Assembly (NCBI RefSeq): GCF_000182925.2
Contig: NC_026502.1
Span: forward strand, 248,001 to 312,000
Direction: 5' to 3'
DNA length: 64,000 nucleotides
Source of the DNA: Neurospora crassa OR74A
Lineage: Eukaryota > Ascomycota > Sordariomycetes > Sordariales > Sordariaceae
The position numbers were made by a program, and so were the translations under genes. The notes under the pieces are model-generated. The model ran no database searches. It saw nothing but the letters and a program-made list of their open reading frames with translations, and was not told where the DNA came from. This document shows, piece after piece, positions 1-10,870 of this stretch (position 1 is the first letter of the stretch; the number at the start of each line of letters is the position of its first letter).

Positions 1-423
1 AAACACGACGACGCCACCGAGAAGATCGAGAGCGAAATCCATAAACCCAAGGATAACTTCATCTTGCCTCCCCTGCACGACGAAAAAGAGGGCCCGGTCC
101 CTACGGAGCAGGATCTCAAGCTGGAACCGAATCTGCTGTCGATCGCCAAGACGATTGTGTCCTCTGCTGCCTCGGATGATGGCGAAGGAGCAGCCGACAA
201 TAAAAACAAGAAGATTCATGTGACGAAAGAGGAAATCAAGATTCGCGAGGCGGTGGAGGCGTGGAACTTGGCGGATTGGGAGGCGTGGAGGTTTGCGAGG
301 GCGTATTTGGCGCGTAAAGAGATGGAGAGGGAGAAGTGGGCGGAGGAGGAGGAGAAGTACGCCGGGGGGATGGGGAGTGAGAGGAAGAGGGGGAAGAGCG
401 GGGGGTGGTTTGATTCGGATTAG
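1..423 (+). CDS. 3' end of an unrecognised protein-coding gene (partial)
   Basis: The frame is open from the first base of the window to a TAG at 421-423, so about 140 C-terminal residues of a longer protein are visible. The end is highly charged and probably helical. A Lys/Glu-rich segment around VTKEEIKIREAVEAWN is followed by an aromatic stretch with WNLADWEAWRF, then an Arg/Lys/Glu helix, and the chain ends in GGWFDSD. I do not recognise the family. Codon use is GC-ending and gene-like, which supports real coding. The start and any upstream exons lie outside the window. No methionine-led start is visible inside the segment, so this is a terminal exon or the tail of a single large exon. 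Confidence 0.75.
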   Translation, partial: KHDDATEKIESEIHKPKDNFILPPLHDEKEGPVPTEQDLKLEPNLLSIAKTIVSSAASDDGEGAADNKNKKIHVTKEEIKIREAVEAWNLADWEAWRFARAYLARKEMEREKWAEEEEKYAGGMGSERKRGKSGGWFDSD

Positions 424-805
424 TTTGGAAGATGAGCAGGTATGAGTATGAGTATGAGTGTTGATGTTGATGTTGATGTTTATACCTACGGATGGTACCC
501 ACCTTATGTGAACCTACCTTATGTGAATGTATAGAATTAAGAATCAATAACTGAAGCTTCGGAAGGAAAGGGATATCAACATGGTGGCTATGGTAGGTGT
601 TATGGAACTTGTAATTGTACATACAGTTAATTTATCGTTACTGGAGTGTGATTTTGGTAGGGAGGACGGTATAGAGAAGGGGATGGAAGAGGACTTGATA
701 CCTACCGTTTTACCATTCATGAATGAACAAGACCTTATCGTTAGTTAGCTACTTGTATACAATTTACCCTTGACACCGCCCGCGATTAAGGGACTAGCTA
801 TCTAG

Positions 806-841
806 CTACCTACCTACCTACCTACCTACCTACCTACCTAT
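806..841. repeat. (TACC)n microsatellite
   Basis: About nine tandem TACC units lie between 806 and 841. The unit is half of the TACCTAGGTA palindrome that recurs throughout the intergenic DNA of this window, so the array may have grown from one such motif. Confidence 0.9.
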
Positions 842-884
842 ATCTGCATCTGATAGTCAGATAACAACACTCCCGTCCTTCTAA

Positions 885-1030
885 GCTACACTCTAGCTCT
901 GTACTCTAGCTCTATGCTCTGTATTCCATACTCTGCAATCTATACGCTACACTCCATGCTCTATGCTCTGTACTCCATACTCTGCATTTCTTCTGCACTC
1001 CATACACCGCACTCCTCGCGCTAAACTCCA
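885..1030. repeat. Degenerate CTCTGTACTCCATA minisatellite
   Basis: Imperfect copies of units such as CTCTGTACTCCATACTCTGC and CTCTATGCTCTGTA follow one another over about 145 bases. Units vary in length and sequence, which suggests an old tandem array. No open frame of note crosses it. Confidence 0.65.
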
Positions 1031-1136
1031 TACATCCAGTGTGTACTCAGCTCTGCAAAATCTTTTACGAAACGACCATGTCCCGCCAGATAGCCCACCC
1101 TACCTCTGAAGGTATCAACCTGTAAGCCTACGTACC

Positions 1137-1230
1137 AACCTGGAAACCTATCAACCTATCAGCCTATCAACCTATCAGCCTATCAACCTGAAAACCTGGA
1201 AACCTGGAAACATGGAAACCCGGAAACCTG
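1137..1230. repeat. Two adjacent minisatellites, (CCTATCAAC/GC)n and (CCTGGAAA)n
   Basis: Five alternating CCTATCAAC / CCTATCAGC units are followed directly by about five AAACCTGG/CATGG-type units. The two arrays share the ACCT core, so one may derive from the other. Confidence 0.8.
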
Positions 1231-2435
1231 GTAGTGTAGGTACCCTACCTAATGAAACTATTCAACTACCTAAAATGGGTGGTGACGGATCCGTAGAATA
1301 CCCTAGGTAGATGAATAATCAAGGTAAGGGGGGTACAGGAGTCATATGAGGTTTGTTAGGTGATCACTGCAGGGATAGAAGCCCGTTAAGTGTCCGTGTG
1401 TTTGTTTGTTGGTTCCGTACCTAACCTACCTAACTACTACCTACCTACCTTAGGTACCTTGGGTAGTCAAGTTTAGGGATTCGATGATGAACATACCGAT
1501 GGGCGGAGGATGGATAGATGGATGGATGGATGGTGACTGGAGTAATTACCTAGGTAGACAAGTACAGAGCAAGGTAGGTACCTACTATCTATCGACAGTG
1601 CATATATGTATTGGCCAGTTGATGTGGTAACTGAACTGAATAAGTGGAGGAGCAGGAAGGGGTGGTTGATGTGTCGAGTGAAGTCACCTTGAGAGTGTTT
1701 GGGTAGGGACACTACATGTAGACGCTGGACAATTGACACGAAGTCTCGACCAGTTATCTACCTAGGTATCTATCCCTTTGATTACATTTATCGCTTTCAT
1801 AGGTAACCAAACGCCCAATCCATTCATCCACCTGTTCAAAGAGTACAACATCAGGAGTGGACAGGGCCTTGGTCAAGCGACGTGGTACCTATCTTCCTAC
1901 CTACCTAGCTCTACTCCCAACTTGTCACTCCCGTCACTTCCTACCAGGTAATGGCCAGCCCCTTACGCCCGTCGTCTCGACTATCTCTTTCATCTGGTCC
2001 ATCTCTTTCATACCTATTCATCTTACTGTTCTTTCTATTATTTCCATCTCGTCCATCAAAGGCCCACCAGTGACCAGATCCGTTATGTTCCCCACGAGAA
2101 CACTCTTCAATCCGGAATCCAGATCACCGAACTATCCATCGTCTGCACTCAGCACTCAGCACCTAGAAAAGCAAGCGCAAACGGACCTGAGTCCATTCAT
2201 CCACCCATCCAATCCATCCGTCATCTTCAGCTCTTCGGGCCGTGTTCAGTGAGAGTGAGTGAGTGAGTGTTGGATCCAGTTTCCTCTTGTGGATCCGTCT
2301 GTCAGTCTGTCCATCACACCACTGCTTAGATCATCAAAGGTGGTAGCTGAAGTACGTATGTACATGCAGGTAGTTTGAGCCTCACTCACTGAATCTCAAC
2401 CTGAGCTAGGTACTGATGCCACGCGATTTCTTTTC

Positions 2436-2466
2436 TTCCTTCCTTCCTTCCTTCCTTCCTTCCTTC
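2436..2466. repeat. (TTCC)n microsatellite
   Basis: Seven or more uninterrupted CTTC units make a pyrimidine-only tract on the + strand. Confidence 0.9.
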
Positions 2467-2518
2467 TTCGACCACTTCGGCAGCCACCTACCTTACTACC
2501 GAATCCGGTTCATATGAG

Positions 2519-2742
2519 CAGTCAAGTCAAGTCAAGTCAAGTCCACTCAAGTCAAGTAGGTAGTAGGTAATGTCAAGTCAAGTCAAGTCAAGTCAAGTCA
2601 AGTCAAGTCAAGTCAAGTCAAGTCAAGTCAAGTCAAGTCAAGTCAAGTCAAGCCAAATTAAGTCAAGTCAAGTCTACCTAATCCAGTCAAGTCAAGTAGG
2701 TAGAGGTAGTAGGTAATGTCAAGTCAAGTCAAGTCAAGTCCA
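2519..2742. repeat. (AAGTC)n pentanucleotide satellite array
   Basis: The unit GTCAA is repeated more than thirty times in three blocks. The central block (about 2571-2651) is perfect for some sixteen copies. The blocks are separated by nearly identical spacers reading AAGTAGGTAG...TAGGTAATGTC, so the spacer was copied with the array. This points to recent expansion by slippage or unequal exchange, including higher-order duplication of block plus spacer. Confidence 0.92.
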
Positions 2743-3433
2743 GCACCAAGTCCTTCCCGTTCCATTCCCAACCCACCTCGACCCACCGGAACCGGAGTCG
2801 GCGGAACCGCACGACGACACACACAACACACGACACCCAGGTCTACCTACTTGTAGGTACCTAGCAAACAAACATACAACAAGCTCCGCCATCCAAAATA
2901 AAGCTCCTTACATTCGTAGATAGGATAGTCCTAAATCCTCGCCTGGCGCAAAAAATAACACCACACGCACTATACACCACGGAGCCCGCACGCAGCCAAG
3001 CTACGTCCCCCCCTGCGCCACGGACGTCCTTAGCGTACCTTACCATTCTCATCACTCACCCACGTGGTTTCTTTCGAGACGTGCAAGGCGTGCAAGGCGT
3101 GCAAGGCGTGCGATGGAGGCTGTATCTACCTACCTACCTTATTCCTTTGCTTTGCTTTCCTTAGTTGCTTTATTAGACATGGTTAGATGGTTAGATACCT
3201 ACCTACCTACCCACCTTTATGAAACGAAACATAACATGATGGCGCTTCGCTTCGCTTGTTTGATACCTACATACCTCTACATACCTTACCTACTTCTACC
3301 TAGGTAGTGAGCCTAATGAGCCTAATGAGCCTAGTGAACCTAGTCTACCTACGCACGTGGTTGTGGACGAAGAACCGGAGCAAACGGCCGTGTCAATGCA
3401 GACAAGCCAAGATTTCTTGTCTTTTTTCTTCTT

Positions 3434-3450
3434 CCCCCCCCCCCCCCCCC
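3434..3450. repeat. C homopolymer run (17)
   Basis: Seventeen consecutive C follow a T-rich tract. It is one of four G/C homopolymer runs of 17 or more bases in the window. Confidence 0.9.
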
Positions 3451-4566
3451 ATCATCTTCTTCTTCTGGGAAAAAATCTACAATTACTACGACTAGTCTCT
3501 CTTTTCTCTAGATCCTTCTGTCTTGGGCTATCATCGTTCTTCAGACCCTTTCAGCCATGGTTTCTAAGTTGTCATATCTCATATCTCAGATCACACATAA
3601 CACAAGAAATACCTAAAAAATTACTTTTAAGCGTCAATAGGTAGCCTACTTCCCCTCACTGACTTATTGAAGCCTTCATATCACTCACTGCTTCCCCTCT
3701 CTGAATTGCTCTAGGTTGCGGATGCGAATCCATCGTGGCCCCCCTGCTGCCCATCATTCCCTTGAACGTAGTAAACGGGCTGTCGTCCCTTGGACTTTGG
3801 GGCTGACTGTGGGTAGTTTAGGTCCGGAAGTGATACTTATTGGTTCGGTGATGCCGCAAAGAGAATGTGGACCAGCACGCCCAATGCCTCTACTACGATA
3901 GGTTTGTCAGTAGAGGTAGCGCTATCATCGATGTGATATTCTTATCCAGCCGGAAACAGCATAGACTGCCCGGTGAGCACGTGGTGCGGGCCGGGAAATC
4001 CTCATTCAATCATCCTTACATGCTACATAGCCTTTCTTGACTCTTTGTTCATCATCTTGTTTATCAGCTCCTCATCTTGTCAGCACCAGCACGTTAACGA
4101 GGTAAAGCTTTGCCAATAGTCTTTGCCTCCATTCCCTACTTGACCATCTTGCTACTCTTTGCGGCAATATCCTGGAAATGTCAAGACTTTCCCGTCTGTG
4201 GTGTCAGTGGCGCCATTTATCCTAGCATGCCATGTGAGCTGGGAACCTGTAAGACAGCCGTTCGACCCTGGGATCTGGTTACGGTCGAAGTGGTAAAGGT
4301 GGCTCCATACACACATGGGTAGCCGTGTTTGAGCCGTTCGTCAAGGCCGCGCACACCTCGAGCGGGACGAAAACTCGGTGTGCGAATGACATGATATGGA
4401 AACAATGACTACTGAGATTACTCAGTGGCAGGGTTCAAGATTAAACCACCGGGGAAGAGATGAAGGGGCGCCGCCAGGGTTAGAAGTATGCATGGAAGCC
4501 ATATTCTATGCATGAGGAAGCTCAGATCAACGGGACCAAAAGACAAGCAACGTCTTTTTCGGGGGC

Positions 4567-4591
4567 GGGGGGGGGGGGGGGGGGGGGGGGG
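4567..4591. repeat. G homopolymer run (25)
   Basis: Twenty-five consecutive G on the + strand, preceded by GGGGGC, give 30 G in 31 positions. Such a tract could form intramolecular G-quadruplexes and is expected to vary in length between strains. Confidence 0.92.
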
Positions 4592-6649
4592 CAAAGGACA
4601 GAGTGTGCGTCAGAGTGAGAAAAGGAAGGATCAGTAAACGAAACAGAAGACAAACTAGGAAGCTGTAAGCTCGCTTGAGGCTTGACCATGGATGTTGGAG
4701 AGCGTCATAATGGCACATGGTTTCCCGTGTATTTCGGTCCCGAGCCCAATACGATTTCCATCTAAACCTGCTTTGTTGTAGCGAACCAGAGACGGAAAGT
4801 GAGAAGTGAGAGATACACCTATGTGAACCTGGTGGCAACAGGGTCCTGATAGACTACCAGGGGGGTTTTGTTGCTCGCTTGCTTGGGGTAGGAGTGGAAG
4901 CAAACATCGCGGCTGCGGGGGGGTTGCTTGCTGTGAACCTGGTCAAGCAGGGGACTGTGGGGAGCTAGACGCGCGTGTGTTGGGTTGGTTCGAGAAAGAG
5001 GAAGACGGAGCAGAACCAAAAAGCAGGGACTCAAGTTTGTCGCACGTCATGTCCGCCTTTTCGAATCCTGGCCAGATGTGCTACTTTTCGTTGCGCATCA
5101 TGGACCAGATCCGGCGAGGGCCCCCGAGAGGTAATGGACTCCTTCGACAGTCAACAAGGGGTCTGGCGCAGGTTTACTAATGAAGCTATTTTCGTAGGCG
5201 TCAAACATGCTGATAATCGCTGCTCACTTGGGACGCCAACACTAACGGTTTTGCACCCAATGACCCCCAAAATAGTCCAAGAAAACGTGGCCCAGGGTTT
5301 CGAACAAGCTTCTGTGGACGATGTATGTCGTCGTCGTCGTCGTCTTCTGCACCATGCAGGAACTATTGCACCCACTTCTTCAACGTCGTTCGGATGCAGT
5401 ACCATGCAACCTTTGTGACGGAAGCAGGCATGCATCCGAAAGCCTCGACCATGTTACACCACTTGATGGAGCAAGAATACCGCGGCGTACACGTGCCAAA
5501 CACCCCCATGGCGCACTTGACATTTCCCAAAGCTGCATCCCGCCTTACCAGGGGCACGAGATCCGTGTAACACGCTTGTGGAGCCTCATAAAGGACAGCC
5601 TGGAGGCGGTCTGCAAGTGGCTTATATGTCATTTGGACACCATGATGCCGTCCAGCCCGATCCACCTATCCAGTATTTTTTTTATTTTTTTTATTTTTAA
5701 ATTTTTTTTTCTTTTAAAGGTTCGTCACACTGTCGGTTCGTCAAACCCTCACTTTCTTGAATCTGTTGGAGGCTTTCGCCGAGGTGGCTCTATCGCTGAT
5801 ATTCAACAACCTAGAAAGGTCTGGACCATGGATACTACTCTGGTCGGCACCATGATGCCATATCTGAACAAAGCAATCAGCGATATGCCCCACTCGGTGA
5901 AGCTCCAAACATGAGACCTCGGTGTCTTGTCAATTATGTCGTATATGTACCTCAGGTTATACCAGGTATGTCAACCTGCGACGCTATGAGGCAGCCTGTT
6001 GAGCTAGATGGTGTGCAGGAAGACCGATTAGGAGATGTTCCTGCGCCGGATGTTTGCCATGCGGCGGCTATCAACGGATGGTCATTGCAGCAGTTCGCAT
6101 CAGGCAGGAACAGGTATATCGCCGTTTCCGTCTCTGGGAGTGAAGTCTGCCTTGCTGAAGGCCAACCAGTCATATGGCCGGACGGGTAGGGTAAACGGCA
6201 CACTCCAGAAGAGGAGAACCTACACTAGCGGGTTCTGGATGGTGATGAGATTGTCACATCAATATTCAAGTTGCACGGACGGCGAGTGATGCACCTGTTC
6301 GAAAATGTGCAACCAACTCTTCAAAGAAGCTGTGCTCCTGTTTGACATGAACCTCGATTGTCGCGGAACAAGCCGAGCGAAGACCAGGCTCAAATATATC
6401 AGGGTTTTGCTTGACGCAGGAACCAGACTGGAACAGAAAGGGGGTTCCGACTTCTCTAGTGAGACCCCCTGCTGTTGAGATGGGTGCAAGGGCAGCAGTC
6501 CAATGGAGAGAGAGAAACAATAAACATACCGCCGTCTAATGGCAAGAATCGAACCATCGGCCAGGCAAGCATGGCAATTCCCATGCCGTCGTAAGCCAAG
6601 GTTGTAGTATTTGCCATGTGGAGGCCACTTTGGCACCTCGGCCCCTGCG

Positions 6650-6679
6650 TGAGTGTGAGTGTGTGTGTGTGTGTGTGTG
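6650..6679. repeat. (GT)n microsatellite
   Basis: An alternating GT run of about 24 bases, led in by GAGTGTGAGT, lies between two short overlapping frames that show no protein character. Confidence 0.88.
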
Positions 6680-9417
6680 CTGGGGGACACCGTGAGAGGT
6701 GAGTAGTGTCGTGAAATGGGAGAGGAGAAAACACTTGAATACGGGTTGAAGGTGTGTGTTGGTGACAAGGGGCTGAGTGACTTCCGAACGGTAGCTTGGC
6801 CAACTGTGTTTGTGAAGGAGAGCAAACACTGGGCTCCAGGTGTGGCTGAGAGAGATGAAGGGCAGAGGCAGTATGGTGGATCTCGAATGAAGCATCCGAA
6901 TTAAAACCACCACCTACTTTGCAAGGTCTGGTCAGTCAGTCGGTCAGCCAGTCAGTAAGTCATCCATCTATCGATGTTGGAAGTAAGGGAAATCAGTAAA
7001 AAAGTTGAATCTCGATGTCGTGCAGGCCATTGAACAGTCGCGGGGAGATTGATGAGTTTTAAGGGCCGATAAAAAGGCGGACAGGGAGAAACGGTTTTTG
7101 ATGACTTTGAGACATTCAAGACAGACATTGGAGTTGGACTCCGGCATACGGAAAAACGGCGAGCCGCAAGCCCGTAGTCGGCCCTCGACACACTGGCCCG
7201 TGGTCCGTGACATTGATCAAGAGGTCCGTGCACTTGCAGCGGCATCTAAAAAGATCTGCAGTGGTGGATATGATGGGGTTCCAGGTGGTGGTGTGAAAAA
7301 GGTCCGGACACCGGCTGGGTCTGGTTTGGAATCTAGTGTAGTGTTGATGCCAGTCGACGGCCAGGACAGCAGCATCCGCCGAGGGGTTCAAAGAAAAGAA
7401 AGATGCTGGTAGACAATGGACAGCGGACGATGGCGGTCGCGCCCGTGTTTGCCTGAATGGATCTCTTTGTCAGTGTCCCGTCTCCTCTGCTAATTTGAGC
7501 CTTTGAGGGTATCGTGAACGAGGGCTGAGCAAGAAATGGTTGATGCATTTGCAGTGGAGTGGAGGATCGATGATGCTCCCGAAACGTTGAGGCTCCAGGC
7601 GGGGGTTTGGTTGCAGGAGTGAAGCCGCTGCAAGATTACCGTGACGGACCGGAAAGACCAGGGCAATCTCGTGCCCGAACGGACAAGTGTCGTCGAGGTC
7701 GCGAGAGGCACAAAGTGGCTCCTCTCCACAAATCGTACCTGGCTCGAGGTCACCCGGATACGTGATTGGACGAACGAGGATTGCTGTCCCACTTGCCTCG
7801 CGTGCAAAAGTCACAGATGGGACAGTGCGATCAACGTCAAAATAAGGTTGTTAGGGAAGGTGGGGTCAAAATGTCACCCCGTTGCCCCTGCTAGACTGGA
7901 TGATCGCGCGCTCACCCAGACCCAGTGGTGGGTGCTTGGGGTTCCACGAACCGCCAGTCCACAACCCCGGGCAACGGAACCGGGCAGGAACGACTGCGAC
8001 CCTCGGTGCCCTAGGTGGCTCTTCGTTTAGATCTCCAGCGCGCGTCGGTCTTTGCTGGTGGAACTGAAGCCCCAGGTCCTCCGCAGTCAGGATGGCCGCT
8101 GCCGTGGCTTTTTGATGGCGTGAACAGCGAAAGCTGTGTAAGATCCCGCGCTGCGATTGGCTCACTGTCATTTCTCCTCGACACCCACCAATCCCCGACC
8201 GAGTCTTTCCTTCTCACTTCTGTCCAGGGCTTCCTTCCTTCGTTCGACACTACCCTCTACCATGCCACCTCTACACCTCATCACGCTACCAGACTAGTGT
8301 CAAGCGTCATTCGTTCCATGTCACCTCCAGTGCCGATGACAACCACCGTGAGATTCGGGTTCGCCGAGTGTCGAATCACAACTGACAACTGAGTGTACGG
8401 CACCCACCACCAACGCTTTCGACCCCAATGTCCATCGTCCATCAGTGCGTGTTGACGTCGTGGGCGTTTTCTTCCGGATGTGGAAAGTCCCAACACACTC
8501 CAGTCACTCGACATCAGGAACACAGATACCAACAGTAGGTAATCTGTTATCTCGGAGAACCAACAATCGGCTGAAATCGCCAGAGGTAACTGGCGACAAG
8601 CGTCGATCCTCATGAGCCGGATCCAAGACTGGTTGGGGCAAAGGCTTCTTCATTCCTCCAGCACCCCAGCACCATTCCAAGCAACACCTTTACCCACAGA
8701 CACTCAATATTACAGATGCTGCATGTCTTGGTCTACTCGACGATTGCTCCAGATAGTAGGCAAGGTACACTCTCCTTCAGATCAACCCCTGCATCAAGAA
8801 CCCCCGGATTTGCATGATGGGTAGGTGAGGATGGTTACTTTGCCGTATGCAAGTGTTTCTTCCCAGGCAGGTACCGAAAGTTGTACCTCCATACATCCAT
8901 CACTCATACTACCTCTACCTCGATGTAGTGGCCAGTGGCAGCCAAACAGACAGGGACCAGGAGGGCGGGCCTCAGAGAGAGCTGGGCTGCAGTGTCCCAA
9001 TCCAGCCGGCCGTGTACAGTAGCAAGCCCTGGCTCTGATCATGTCCTACAATGGGTGGGACTTGATTCAAAGCTCCAACACTTTCTCTGCTCGGCCAATT
9101 TTCCGCGTGGTAGAGGTAGTATTCTACTGTTAGTACCTACTAGTCCACTGCACCGTCAAATTCCCGTGCCAAACCAAAGTGGTCAAGCTAGGTAGTGTGA
9201 CTTGTTGGCCGCTTCTCCGAAATAGGCAAGCAACATGCACACACATCTCCCGTCCTTCTCAGGCTGTCCCCAGTCAGATCTTCCACCCCTACCCTGCAGC
9301 TGGTCTCTACCTCTCGTGTACCTACACTACAACCACTACAGTACTAGGTCTAGTCAGGTCCACAGCCAAAAAGTCCCATGCCAAACATTCCCACCCCTGC
9401 GGTTCCTACTCCCAAGT

Positions 9418-9430
9418 TCCCTTTATATTG
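9418..9430 (+). promoter_or_regulatory. Candidate TATA element for the C2H2 gene
   Basis: CTTTATATTG lies about 245 bases upstream of the ATG at 9671 in a pyrimidine-rich context. The 200 bases just before the start codon contain no ATG, as expected of an efficiently scanned leader. The TATA call rests on sequence likeness only, and the transcription start is unknown. Confidence 0.35.
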
Positions 9431-9670
9431 ACAAGACTATTCCCTCCTCCGACACTTCCTCTCCCCAGATGTCTAAGGGGTCAAGCACGCTTCTTGACGA
9501 TCTCCTCCTCTGGATTGCTGTATAACTAAAGGAAATCACCTCCATTGCTTTCCCCTTGTGACCCCTCGTCCACTCATTGTTTTGTTTCATTCCGTCTTTG
9601 CTACCACGATACTTTGGACAACCAACCAACCAGTCTACATACCTCTACATCAATATTCATCATTATCAAC

Positions 9671-10870
9671 ATGGTCACCCACGCACTCTCCATGTGCGAC
9701 TTGCATCTGGACATGGACCACCACCACCACCACGACGCTGGCTTTCTCGACTACCCGTCTTCTGCTTTCACCGGTATCAGGTCTTCCTACTCCTTTGCCT
9801 CCAACGGCCCGTTCACGCCATCATCCGGCTCGTCCACGCCTGCCCGCCACAACTCAATGGACTTCGGCCCGTCGTCTTTCGCCCCTGCGGTGGACAATGT
9901 CTTCACCCCGCCGCCATCTTCCGTGTCTGCCTACTTTCCACTCAACATGAAAGCTGGAGATGGCTCCGATTTATTCGCACCCGGAATGCCTCTTACACCT
10001 TCTCGAACCCAAGTCAACAACAACGTTCACCCAATGCAATACTACAATGATGTCGCAACCCATTTCACATCACCTCAGCAGATGGACTACTACACGTTCC
10101 ACAATGGCTTGGCTCCTTCACCTCTGGCTCCCAGCCCTGCTGTACAGGCAATCCAACCTGGCAACACATACGATGCGTGGTCTGTCTGGGAACAGGCGGA
10201 AAGCCCCATCTTCAGCAAATTTCTCTCGCCATCGTCAAGTTCTTGCCGGTCAGCCTCAAGAGTAAAACAAGAAGGCGACATGTCTCCCATGTCGGCTGGT
10301 GGACACTCGTATCCTTCGCCCACAGAAAAGAGACAGCTTTATGTCGAGGAGGCTCGGCAAAAAACCACAGCCCTCCAAATGGTCCAACGCGATGCCCCTT
10401 TGGCTCCCCGCCCCTCCATGCACATGAACGGAGAAGGCAAGCCAGAGAACGAATCACACAACCCATATGGGCCCGGGTCGATACTCATTGACCCCATCCA
10501 GAGGGTCTCTGCCGGAACCAACATCTGCGATTACCCAGGCTGTGGGAAAACATACAGGCGATCGGAGCATCTCAAGAGACACAAGACAAAGTAAGTCATC
10601 CCACTTCCAAAATGTATAACACACAGGGCCAAGCTAACAGCGTAAAACAGTGCTCACTCGGAAGTCCCAGTATGGTATCCTTGCAGCTTCTGCGACAAGA
10701 AGTTCAACCGACCGGATAACAGAAGACAACATCTCGGGCTCCACGCCAAGCCACGGCCCACCAAGATGAAGGGCGTCAAATATGCTCCCAAGGCCAAGGC
10801 TGCTCTGGAAGAGGAGCTGAAGAACATTCCTCGACGGAATAAGAAGCCCAAATCCGAGCATCACGCCTAG
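9671..10870 (+). CDS. BrlA-like two-finger C2H2 transcription factor
   Basis: Two exons (9671-10590 and 10651-10870) encode 379 residues. The intron has donor GTAAGT, branch-like GCTAAC and acceptor CAG. The N-terminal 280 residues are Ser/Pro/Tyr-rich with a His cluster near residue 17 and look like a disordered activation region. Finger 1 (about residues 286-309) is C-x4-C-x12-H-x4-H, starting CDYPGCGKTYRRSEHLKRH. The intron falls between its two histidines. Finger 2 (about 320-340) is C-x2-C-x12-H-x3-H, with CSFCDKKFNRPDN. A basic tail follows. The paired C-terminal fingers, the CDYPGC start and the basic tail resemble Aspergillus BrlA as I recall it, so a nuclear DNA-binding role in development, such as conidiation, is a reasonable inference. 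Sordariomycete regulators of the sah-1/COS1 type are alternatives. The ATG has a good context (CAACATGG). Confidence 0.85.

Larger units (their letters stand above)
424..9670. other. 9.2 kb gene-poor, repeat-rich region upstream of the C2H2 regulator
   Basis: No open frame here has convincing protein character; those present are short, overlap on both strands and lack recognisable motifs. The stretch is instead full of CTACC/GGTAG blocks, partial and full TACCTAGGTA palindromes, minisatellites, microsatellites and homopolymer runs (listed separately). Base composition is balanced and not TpA-heavy, so it does not look like repeat-induced point mutation debris. The last kilobase or so probably contains the promoter and leader of the gene starting at 9671. 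The rest may be regulatory DNA or encode a noncoding transcript, but neither can be shown from sequence alone. Confidence 0.6.

Noticed and set aside
4110-4322. Short frame with a hydrophobic start and several Cys, resembling a small secreted protein
   Set aside because: The Cys spacing does not match a CFEM or hydrophobin pattern, and the opposite strand is equally open.
5321-5914. 197-codon frame on the + strand with some Cys and His
   Set aside because: Overlaps frames of similar length on the other strand, has no motif, and ends in a T-rich low-complexity stretch; no splice-supported continuation was found.
6530-6620. Possible tRNA on the minus strand (GGTTCGATTC-like B box)
   Set aside because: The flanking bases do not form a T-arm stem and no acceptor stem could be paired.
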